Assembly: GCA_003660605.1 (NCBI GenBank)
Contig: QMUN01000011.1
Span: forward strand, 1 to 10,542
DNA length: 10,542 bases
Origin: Thermococci archaeon
GTDB taxonomy: Archaea > Methanobacteriota_B > Thermococci > Methanofastidiosales > B48-G16
Reading direction: 5' to 3'
Made by a program: the position numbers and the translations under genes. The notes under the pieces are model-generated. The model saw nothing but the letters and a program-made list of their open reading frames with translations. It ran no database searches and was not told the DNA's origin. Shown here piece by piece: positions 1-7,685 of the stretch. The first letter of the stretch is position 1, and every line of letters starts with the position of its first letter.

Positions 1-711
1 CAGTACCTCTTCATCATTGTCACCGATCATATGTGCCATTCCACTCTTTTGACTGTGCGGTAAGGCTCCTCCTAACTCTAAGGGAGTTACCTCCTCTCCC
101 GTTACAGCCTTTACTACCTGCGGTCCTGTAATAAACATCATGCTTGTACCCTTTGACATCAAAATAAAGTCACCGATGGCTGGAGAGTACACAGCACCAC
201 CTGCACAAGGTCCGAGTATAGCAGTGATCTGTGGAATAACCCCGGAAGAGATCGTATTTCTATAAAATATCTCCCCATATCCTTTCAGAGCATCGACACC
301 TTCCTGTATCCTTGCACCTCCAGAGTCATTCAATCCTATAATAGGAGCTCCGATCTTTATTGCCTGATCCATAATATAAGATATCTTTTCTGCATGGATC
401 TCTCCCAATGACCCGCCCATAACGGTAAAGTCCTGTGAGAAGATAAAAACTAATCTGCTGTCGATCGTTCCATATCCTGTAACAACACCATCGCCAGGGA
501 GCTCTTTCTTATCCATTTCGAGTTCTGTAGATCTGTGTTTCATCAGGGCATTTACCTCAACAAAACTCCCTGGATCGAGAAGTTTGTTAATTCTCTCTCT
601 TGCGGTAAGCTTCCCTTTTGAATGCTGTGCTTTGATCCTCTCTTCCCCTCCTCCTTTCATTACTACAGATTTTTTCTCAGAAAGTTTCTTTAACTTATCT
701 TCAATCGACAT
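1..711 (-). CDS. Acyl-CoA carboxyltransferase subunit (propionyl-CoA carboxylase beta / methylmalonyl-CoA decarboxylase alpha type), partial
   Basis: This is the N-terminal 237 residues of a biotin-dependent carboxyltransferase; the family is usually about 510-525 residues, so the C-terminal half lies beyond position 1. Visible family marks are [10 protein letters not shown] near residues 32-41, a GGSLGE stretch at 99-104, SGGARIQEG at 130-138, [12 protein letters not shown] at 167-178 (the glycine-rich acyl-CoA oxyanion loop) and TGPQVVK at 195-201. Family members move CO2 between carboxybiotin and propionyl-, acetyl- or methylmalonyl-CoA in the cytoplasm. Start 711 is preferred over an in-frame ATG at 720 because an AAGG element (721-724) sits 9 nt upstream of 711 but directly against 720. 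All seven arginines I can see use AGA or AGG, matching most of the window. It is divergent from a PrpE-like synthetase, which favours a propionyl-CoA substrate. Carboxylase and sodium-pumping decarboxylase subunits cannot be told apart from this half. Confidence 0.93.
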   Translation of the reverse strand, partial: MSIEDKLKKLSEKKSVVMKGGGEERIKAQHSKGKLTARERINKLLDPGSFVEVNALMKHRSTELEMDKKELPGDGVVTGYGTIDSRLVFIFSQDFTVMGGSLGEIHAEKISYIMDQAIKIGAPIIGLNDSGGARIQEGVDALKGYGEIFYRNTISSGVIPQITAILGPCAGGAVYSPAIGDFILMSKGTSMMFITGPQVVKAVTGEEVTPLELGGALPHSQKSGMAHMIGDNDEEVL

Positions 712-756
712 AGTTATCATCCTTCGATATTTTACCCTACAAACTCGTATAGACAC

Positions 757-764
757 TTTATAAA
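757..764 (-). promoter_or_regulatory. TATA box for the carboxyltransferase gene
   Basis: TTTATAAA lies about 50 nt upstream of the chosen start. An archaeal start site about 26 nt downstream would fall near 735 and give a leader of roughly 24 nt. A second TATA-like run (reading ATTTATATAC on the minus strand) at 771-780 is an alternative. Confidence 0.55.
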
Positions 765-816
765 CCTTTCGTATATAAATTGAAATTGCTAAAAATTTTT
801 GTAGATTGTTTATATT

Positions 817-830
817 TCCTTTTAAAAGGA
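817..830. promoter_or_regulatory. 14-bp perfect palindrome in the divergent promoter region
   Basis: TCCTTTTAAAAGGA reads identically on both strands. It sits just upstream of the prpE TATA box and upstream of the carboxyltransferase promoter, a natural place for an operator controlling both genes. No regulator is identified in the window, and the assignment as an operator is inference. Confidence 0.35.
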
Positions 831-846
831 GCAAAACTCTACCGAA

Positions 847-858
847 AAATATTTAAAT
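847..858 (+). promoter_or_regulatory. TATA box for the prpE-like gene
   Basis: AAATATTTAAAT is centred about 29 nt upstream of the GGTGA ribosome binding site at 883-887. Transcription would begin close to 880, leaving a leader of only about 10-15 nt. Confidence 0.55.
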
Positions 859-893
859 GCTCGGACTCAACTTATTGGAAACGGTGAATGAAT

Positions 894-2807
894 ATGGGAT
901 ATAAATCATACGAAGAAGCATATAGATTGTCTCTTGAAAACCCTGAAGAATTCTGGGGAAAAGAAGCCGAAAAACTCCACTGGTATAAGAAATGGGACAA
1001 AGTTTTAGACGATTCTAACTATCCATTCTTTCGATGGTTCGTTGGTGGCAAGACTAACTTATGTTATAACGCTGTTGATCGTCATGCGCTGGGAGCTAAG
1101 AGAGGAACAGCCGCGATCATCTGGGAAAGTCCCGAAACAGGTCAATCGCGAGTATATACCTATTATCATCTTTATAAAGAAGTGAACAAATTTGCTGGTG
1201 TTCTCAAGAATCTTGGTATTCAGAAAGGCGACCGCATTGTTATATACATGCCAATGGTTCCTGAGGCAGCGATTGCAATGCTTGCCTGCGTGCGTATTGG
1301 TGCCATTCACTCCATTGTCTTTGCTGGCTTTAGCCGTGAAGCTCTTGCTGATCGTATCGACGACGCCAAACCAAAACTGCTTTTAACGTGTGAGGCAGGT
1401 AGCCGTGGGGGTAAAATAATAAAACTAAAAAATATCGTTGACGATGCTCTGGAAATAGCCAGAGAAAGAGTAGAACATGTTATAATCCTGAACAGAGGGC
1501 TTGATCCTGATTTTCCAAAAAAAGAAGGAAGGGATCTTGACTGGATGGAACTTCTCGAAACAAAGGGAATGAATTATGTCGAACCTGAGGTCTTGGAGAG
1601 CACAGATCCTTCATATATTCTTTATACATCCGGCACAACCGGAAAACCAAAAGGCGTTTTAAGGGATACTGGCGGCTATATGGTTGCCCTTCACGCTTCA
1701 ATGGAGCAGATTTATGATTGCCAGACGGATAGAGACGTTTATTTCTCAACTAGCGATATTGGATGGGTAGTTGGCCATTCTTACATAGTTTATGGCCCTC
1801 TATTACTGGGAATCCCGACTATTCTCTATGAAGGTACACCCGTATATCCTGATCAGGGAGTGTGGTGGCGAACAATGGAAAAATATGGTGTAACATGCGT
1901 GTTCAGTGCCCCAACAGCTTTGCGTATCTTGAAGAAATTCCCTGAAAAATGGATAAAAGACCGTGATCTTTCATCACTACGTTATTTCTTCCTGGCTGGT
2001 GAGCCTCTTGACAAACCAACATATTACTGGGCAACAAAAACACTGGGTACTAAGGTTATAGATCACTACTGGCAAACTGAATCAGGATGGCCTATTCTTT
2101 CCAATATGCCTGGTATCGAATTCTTACCTATAAAGCCAGGTTCTCCGACTAAACCTGTCGTGGGATATGATCTCCTTATAGTAGATGAAAGAGGCGAAGA
2201 ACTACCCCGCGGACAAAAAGGTATTCTTGTTTCCAGGGCGCCGTTACCTCCCGGGAACTTGATGACCATTTATGGTGATGACGAACGTTACAAAAAGACT
2301 TACTGGGAAGTATTTCCAGGAAAAAAACTATACAATACGGGAGACTATGCAATCGAGGATGAAGATGGTTATTTCTGGGTCTTGGGCAGAGCTGATGAAG
2401 TAATAAAGATAGCTGGACACCGTCTGGGCACAAGAGAAATAGAAGAAGCAGTATCCTCACATCCTGCCGTGGCTGAAACCTCATGCATAGGTGTAGAAGA
2501 TGAGATAAAGGGAACTGTCGTCATTGCCTTCGTTGTTTTAAAGGAAAGTTATAAACCTTCAGAGGATCTGAAAAAAGAGATAGCACAGACAGTCAGAGAT
2601 AAGATTGGCCCTATTGCCAAGCCAAAAGCAGTTGAAATGGTCAAAATGCTTCCAAAAACTCGCAGCGGAAAGATAATGAGGCGTATTCTGAAAGGTGTTT
2701 ACGAAGGAAAGAAACTGGGTGATTTGAGTACCATCGAAGATGGCGCATCTATAGACGAGGTCTCGGCTGCCATCGAATTGATGAAAGAAGAGCTTGGTAA
2801 GAAATAA
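894..2807 (+). CDS. prpE: Propionyl-CoA synthetase, PrpE type (AMP-forming acetyl/propionyl-CoA ligase)
   Basis: An ANL-superfamily ligase that would convert propionate (or acetate), ATP and CoA to acyl-CoA, AMP and PPi in the cytoplasm. Numbering from an upstream ATG at 888 (639 residues), it shows the P-loop TSGTTGKPKG at 247-256, YWQTESGWPI at 394-403, the NTGD aspartate at 486, GRADEVIKIAGHRLG at 500-514 and PKTRSGKI at 589-596 with catalytic Lys595. PrpE rather than classic Acs is indicated by LRDTGGY after the P-loop, SDIGWVVGHSYI, the WQTESGWPI block and a C-terminal GDLSTIEDGASIDE tail, all as I recall them from enterobacterial PrpE. ATG 894 is preferred: GGTGA at 883-887 is 6 nt away from it, but abuts 888. 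Arginine codons are unusual here: 17 of 31 are CGN, against 2 of 25 in the next gene, suggesting acquisition. Acetate as main substrate cannot be excluded. Confidence 0.9.
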   Translation: MGYKSYEEAYRLSLENPEEFWGKEAEKLHWYKKWDKVLDDSNYPFFRWFVGGKTNLCYNAVDRHALGAKRGTAAIIWESPETGQSRVYTYYHLYKEVNKFAGVLKNLGIQKGDRIVIYMPMVPEAAIAMLACVRIGAIHSIVFAGFSREALADRIDDAKPKLLLTCEAGSRGGKIIKLKNIVDDALEIARERVEHVIILNRGLDPDFPKKEGRDLDWMELLETKGMNYVEPEVLESTDPSYILYTSGTTGKPKGVLRDTGGYMVALHASMEQIYDCQTDRDVYFSTSDIGWVVGHSYIVYGPLLLGIPTILYEGTPVYPDQGVWWRTMEKYGVTCVFSAPTALRILKKFPEKWIKDRDLSSLRYFFLAGEPLDKPTYYWATKTLGTKVIDHYWQTESGWPILSNMPGIEFLPIKPGSPTKPVVGYDLLIVDERGEELPRGQKGILVSRAPLPPGNLMTIYGDDERYKKTYWEVFPGKKLYNTGDYAIEDEDGYFWVLGRADEVIKIAGHRLGTREIEEAVSSHPAVAETSCIGVEDEIKGTVVIAFVVLKESYKPSEDLKKEIAQTVRDKIGPIAKPKAVEMVKMLPKTRSGKIMRRILKGVYEGKKLGDLSTIEDGASIDEVSAAIELMKEELGKK

Positions 2808-2897
2808 TCATTTGAAAGACTTAGAAATATTGCGACTGCCTCGGGAGGATCATTAGTTAGACGTATGAGTTCTGCTTTTCCTTCAGGATCAGTTATC

Positions 2898-2911
2898 ATA
2901 GTGATCACTAT
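2898..2911. repeat. 14-bp perfect palindrome downstream of prpE
   Basis: ATAGTGATCACTAT is a perfect dyad 90 nt after the prpE stop codon. It has no loop, so a DNA-level protein site is more natural than an RNA hairpin. Its role is unknown. Confidence 0.4.
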
Positions 2912-2954
2912 ACAATTTTAGGAATTTAGATACTAAAGACCTATTCCCAATGTG

Positions 2955-2969
2955 TTTTTCATTTTTTTA
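2955..2969 (+). terminator. Oligo-T terminator candidate after prpE
   Basis: Two thymine runs (five and seven T separated by CA) lie about 150 nt past the prpE stop and just before the next promoter. Archaeal RNA polymerase commonly terminates at such runs without a hairpin. Confidence 0.4.
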
Positions 2970-3007
2970 TTATCTGTAACATGCTAACAATCTCTGATAC
3001 AGACACC

Positions 3008-3017
3008 TTTTTATATC
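3008..3017 (+). promoter_or_regulatory. TATA box for the acyl-CoA synthetase operon
   Basis: TTTTTATATC is centred about 24 nt upstream of a perfect GGTGAT ribosome binding site at 3037-3042. The predicted mRNA would begin at or very near that site. Confidence 0.5.
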
Positions 3018-3045
3018 TTTATGGATATTCTCTATTGGTGATCTG

Positions 3046-4668
3046 ATGATCGATTACGAAAAAGAGATGAAAGAGTTCAAATGGGACTGGCCCGAGTATT
3101 TTGATATTGCCAGTGTCGTTGATGAACATGCTGAAGATAGAACAAAAACAGCAATATATTGGGAAAATGAAAATGGAGATGAAAGGAGGATCAGTTACTG
3201 GGAACTGAAGTTCCTAACAAATAAATTTGCAAATGTTCTTAAAAACCTTGATCTCAAAAAAGGAGATAGAGTAATGGTAATGCTCCCGAGGATCCCGGAA
3301 ACTTATGTAACACAGCTGGGGATAATCAAATTTGGAGGCGTAATAGTCCCTGCTATCGAAATGCTGAGATCCTCAAATATTAAATACAGGGCAAATGACT
3401 GTGGTGTTAAAGCTATAGTCACAGATATGTCGGGAACAAAGATAGTCGATGAGGTAAGAAGTGAATGTAAAACAATAGAGCATTTTATTCTTTTAGATGG
3501 AGATAAAGAGGGATGGACAAACTACGATTCTTTGATGAACTCGCAATCTCGATATTTTAAAGCTGATAAAAAAAAGATAGATGACATTTTCTATATTTCA
3601 TATACATCAGGAACTACAGGTTTACCGAAGGGTGTAGTTCACAGGAACTCATGGATGTATGCTTTTAAAAGGATAAATATACCATTCTGGTACGGTGCCA
3701 AAGACAACGATTTAATATGGGCAACAACATCTCCAGGCTGGGCCAAGTGGTTCTGGACACATCTTGGTGTTACAATGAACACAGGAGCATCCGATCTGTT
3801 ATATCAGGGGAGATTTGATGCGGAGAAATACTTTGAACTCCTGGAAAAATATCCCGTGTCAATATGCTGTGTTACACCAACAGAGTTGAGATTGATGATC
3901 CAGGTGCCGAGCTTAGAAAAGTATGATCTCTCTCATTTACGAAGTCTCCTTTCCGCCGGTGAGCCATTAAATAGAGAAGTCGTGGAAACGTTCCAGAAGG
4001 CTTTTGGGATAACTATAAGGGATGGATATGGCCAGACGGAAACTTGCTGTCTTGCCTGCAATTATGTTGGAATCCCCGAGGTAAGACCGGGATCAATGGG
4101 AAAAATAATGCCAGGTTTGGGTATTAAAATTCTCGATCCCGAAGGGAGGGAAGTGAAACCAGGAGAAGTTGGCGAGATAACTGTGAAAGCAGGGATACCT
4201 GCTATATTCAAAGAGTATTACAACAAACCAGATAAAACAAAGGAAGTAATCGATGATAACGGACAGTATCATACGAAAGATCTTGTAAGAGTAGATAAAG
4301 ATGGATACCTTTGGTTTGAAGGAAGAGCTGATGATGTCATACTCTCTGCGGGGTACAGAATAGGGCCTTTCGAGGTAGAAGATGCTTTGGTAAAACATCC
4401 GTCTGTGGTAGAAGCAGCTGTTATTGGTTCCCCGCATCCTGTGAGGGGAGAAATTGTAAAAGCTTTCGTGATCTTAAAAGAAGGACACGATCCATCAGAA
4501 AAACTTGTTAAGGAGCTTCAGGACTTCGTTAAGAGTGTAACAGCACCTTACAAATATCCAAGAGAGATAGAGTTTGTTAAAGAGCTTCCAAAGACCATAA
4601 GCGGGAAAATAAAGAGAAAAGACTTAAAGAAAAGAGAATATGAGAAGAAGAAAGTAAAATTTCCATAA
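3046..4668 (+). CDS. Medium/branched-chain acyl-CoA synthetase (AMP-forming, ACSM/MACS type)
   Basis: A complete 540-residue ANL-superfamily ligase, shorter than the Acs/PrpE protein upstream. It carries the P-loop YTSGTTGLPKG at 186-196, WATTSPGWAKWFW, DGYGQTET at 326-333, the hinge region GRADDVILSAGYRIGP at 426-441 and PKTISGKIKRK at 515-525 with catalytic Lys521. SPGWAKW and TAPYKYPREIEFV are typical of medium-chain acyl-CoA synthetases, including archaeal enzymes that act on branched or aryl acids. It would activate a carboxylic acid to its CoA thioester, although the true substrate cannot be read from sequence. The start has GGTGAT at 3037-3042 with a short 3-nt spacing. Nearly all arginines are AGA/AGG. 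The stop is 2 nt before the TraB-like gene, so the two are probably cotranscribed. It is not a tandem duplicate of the PrpE gene, because the two belong to different subfamilies. Confidence 0.92.
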   Translation: MIDYEKEMKEFKWDWPEYFDIASVVDEHAEDRTKTAIYWENENGDERRISYWELKFLTNKFANVLKNLDLKKGDRVMVMLPRIPETYVTQLGIIKFGGVIVPAIEMLRSSNIKYRANDCGVKAIVTDMSGTKIVDEVRSECKTIEHFILLDGDKEGWTNYDSLMNSQSRYFKADKKKIDDIFYISYTSGTTGLPKGVVHRNSWMYAFKRINIPFWYGAKDNDLIWATTSPGWAKWFWTHLGVTMNTGASDLLYQGRFDAEKYFELLEKYPVSICCVTPTELRLMIQVPSLEKYDLSHLRSLLSAGEPLNREVVETFQKAFGITIRDGYGQTETCCLACNYVGIPEVRPGSMGKIMPGLGIKILDPEGREVKPGEVGEITVKAGIPAIFKEYYNKPDKTKEVIDDNGQYHTKDLVRVDKDGYLWFEGRADDVILSAGYRIGPFEVEDALVKHPSVVEAAVIGSPHPVRGEIVKAFVILKEGHDPSEKLVKELQDFVKSVTAPYKYPREIEFVKELPKTISGKIKRKDLKKREYEKKKVKFP

Positions 4669-4670
4669 CA

Positions 4671-5318
4671 ATGATCGAAAAAATTATCACAGAAGATAAA
4701 GAGATAACGCTGATAGGAACTGCTCATGTTTTTAAAGAAAGTGTGGATGAGGTAAAGGATGTTATACTATCTGAAAAACCTGAGGCAGTCTGTATAGAGT
4801 TAGATATAAAAAGATACTATGGACTTTTGACAGGGCAAAGAATGAGCTTCGTGGATATTGTGAAAATGAAAGGGATAAAGTTCGGGATAATAGCAGGTTT
4901 TCTTGAATACATAGAAAGAAAAATTGGAGAGGATATGGGGATATTTCCTGGAAAAGAGATGATTACTGCTGCTCAATACTGCAAGGATATAAATGCCAGA
5001 GTTTATCTAATAGATAGAGATGCAGAGATAACAATAGAGAAAATGACAAAAATGCCATTTAAAGAGAAATTGAAACTTGTAAAAACTCTTATCCTTTCTC
5101 CCTTTCAGAAAGAGAAAATAAGTATAGATCTGAACAAAGAAAATATTGAATTTCTGATCAATGAGCTCAAAAAGCTTTCACCATACCTTTACAACGTTCT
5201 GATAGACGAGCGAGATCAATTCATGGCCGAAAGAATAAAGCAGGTAGAAGAAAACAGGATAGTCGTAGTAGTTGGAGCTGGCCATGTGAAGGGGATTTTG
5301 AAAAGAATAACTTTTTAA
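4671..5318 (+). CDS. TraB/PrgY family protein, short form
   Basis: A 215-residue protein of the TraB/PrgY/TIKI superfamily. Marks are GTAHV at 16-20, ELD at 43-45 with Arg48, a LIDRD stretch at 113-117, DERDQFMAERI near 179-189 and VGAGHVKGI at 201-209; conserved His19, Glu43 and His205 fit the proposed metal-dependent hydrolase site. The family includes the enterococcal pheromone-shutdown protein PrgY and eukaryotic TIKI proteases; the function of the archaeal members is unknown to me. Many archaeal relatives carry an extra C-terminal membrane part, whereas this one ends soon after the GHV motif, with no transmembrane helices, so it should be cytoplasmic. It starts 2 nt after the acyl-CoA synthetase stop, with no clear ribosome binding site, which suggests translational coupling. 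A link to acyl-CoA chemistry is not established. Confidence 0.85.
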   Translation: MIEKIITEDKEITLIGTAHVFKESVDEVKDVILSEKPEAVCIELDIKRYYGLLTGQRMSFVDIVKMKGIKFGIIAGFLEYIERKIGEDMGIFPGKEMITAAQYCKDINARVYLIDRDAEITIEKMTKMPFKEKLKLVKTLILSPFQKEKISIDLNKENIEFLINELKKLSPYLYNVLIDERDQFMAERIKQVEENRIVVVVGAGHVKGILKRITF

Positions 5319-5325
5319 AATTTCT
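5311..5325 (+). terminator. Weak T-rich terminator candidate after the TraB-like gene
   Basis: CTTTTTAAAATTTCTTT overlaps the stop codon and runs into the intergenic gap. It is only a short thymine-rich tract, so read-through into gyrB is possible. Confidence 0.25.
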
Positions 5326-5346
5326 TTCATATTCATTAAAAGGCAA

Positions 5347-5356
5347 AGCTTAAATA
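5347..5356 (+). promoter_or_regulatory. Candidate TATA box for gyrB
   Basis: GCTTAAATAC lies about 70 nt upstream of the preferred gyrB start and predicts a leader of about 40 nt. An A-rich run ending in ATATA at 5371-5380 is an equally possible element closer to the gene. Confidence 0.35.
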
Positions 5357-5381
5357 CGGTGAGATGTATTAAAAAATATAG

Positions 5382-7301
<1,920 letters not shown>

Positions 7302-7309
7302 AAGTAATT

Positions 7310-7328
7310 AAGGGGGCCACCTCCCCTT
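7310..7328. terminator. Hairpin between convergent gyrB and the small RHH gene
   Basis: AAGGGG and CCCCTT form a 6-bp GC-rich stem around a 7-nt loop, in the 46-nt gap between two convergent stop codons. T-rich sequence follows on the minus-strand side and a TCTCTTTAT tract on the plus side, so it may stop transcription from both directions. It is the only clear GC hairpin I found between genes. Confidence 0.5.
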
Positions 7329-7347
7329 CTCTTTATCAGACGTAATA

Positions 7348-7506
7348 CTATCCTCTCTTTATTTTGCCTTCTTCAACAAGTTTGGCAATAACAGATTGGT
7401 ATACGAAGTCTGATTTAGATCTATACTTCCCCTGAGCTACCAATTCTTCAATCATTTCCAGTATTTTTGGTGGTACTATAGTTGCTAATGTTACGTTTCT
7501 TGGCAT
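7348..7506 (-). CDS. Small ribbon-helix-helix (CopG/Arc-like) DNA-binding protein
   Basis: A 52-residue protein. Its layout fits the RHH fold: a short N-terminal strand (TLATIVPP, residues 6-13), helix A (KILEMIEELVAQG, 14-26), a Y-x-S-K-S-D turn (28-33) and helix B (FVYQSVIAKLVEEGK, 34-48). RHH proteins act as dimers, pairing the strands to read the DNA major groove, and usually repress nearby promoters. ATG 7506 is supported by a perfect GGTGAT (7512-7517 on the minus strand) 6 nt upstream and a TATA box at 7541-7549. It is convergent with gyrB and divergent from glutamine synthetase. A second gene in the window (9985-10131) encodes a paralogue: 19 identities over 42 aligned residues. There is no adjacent toxin gene, so a solo regulator is more likely than an antitoxin. 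The target is unknown. Confidence 0.85.
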   Translation of the reverse strand: MPRNVTLATIVPPKILEMIEELVAQGKYRSKSDFVYQSVIAKLVEEGKIKRG

Positions 7507-7540
7507 TTTTTATCACCTATATACATTTAATAATTAACCA

Positions 7541-7549
7541 TATAAAAGC
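7541..7549 (-). promoter_or_regulatory. TATA box for the small RHH gene
   Basis: On the minus strand this reads GCTTTTATA, about 27 nt upstream of the GGTGAT ribosome binding site. The predicted leader is about 12-16 nt. Confidence 0.5.
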
Positions 7550-7618
7550 TTTATCTTTCTTAAGTTTAAACAAAGATTATTTAGGACGTATCTATAAAAG
7601 TCATTCGTGAATAGAAAA

Positions 7619-7628
7619 GTTTATATAC
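7619..7628 (+). promoter_or_regulatory. TATA box for glutamine synthetase
   Basis: AGTTTATATAC is the best archaeal TATA match upstream of the gene and predicts a start near 7650. A nearer AT element (7639-7650) is an alternative that would give a very short leader. Confidence 0.45.
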
Positions 7629-7648
7629 TGTACAAAAATATAGTATAT
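7623..7648. promoter_or_regulatory. Inverted repeat overlapping the glutamine synthetase promoter
   Basis: ATATACT at 7623-7629 and AGTATAT at 7642-7648 are exact inverted copies with a 12-nt spacer; centre-to-centre spacing is 19 nt, about two helical turns. It overlaps the TATA box, as an operator would. It does not resemble the GGAA-N6-TTCC operator of methanogen NrpR. The arms are AT-rich, so chance is possible. Confidence 0.35.
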
Positions 7649-7673
7649 TTATGTTTTTCGATGTAGATGTATG

Positions 7674-7681
7674 GGAAGTGA
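7674..7681 (+). promoter_or_regulatory. Ribosome binding site that decides the glutamine synthetase start
   Basis: GGAAGTGA is 4 nt before ATG 7686. The in-frame ATG at 7671 has no upstream site and would place this purine-rich element inside the coding sequence. Confidence 0.5.
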
Positions 7682-7685
7682 CAAT

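Noticed and set aside
2176..2484. 102-codon minus-strand frame inside prpE
   Set aside because: It lies fully within the conserved C-terminal part of the synthetase and shows no recognisable protein features; it is a shadow frame.
2808..2921. In-frame continuation of prpE past its stop codon for 37 codons (possible read-through)
   Set aside because: The protein already ends with the full PrpE-type tail before TAA, so an extension is not needed; a run of this length without a stop can occur by chance.
894..4668. Tandem duplication of adenylate-forming ligases
   Set aside because: The two ligases have different subfamily signatures (PrpE-type YWQTESGWPI against MACS-type DGYGQTET and SPGWAKW) and different lengths, so they are not a recent duplicate pair.
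7348..7506. Toxin-antitoxin system based on the small RHH protein
   Set aside because: Both flanking genes are housekeeping (gyrB and glutamine synthetase) and no small toxin frame lies beside it.
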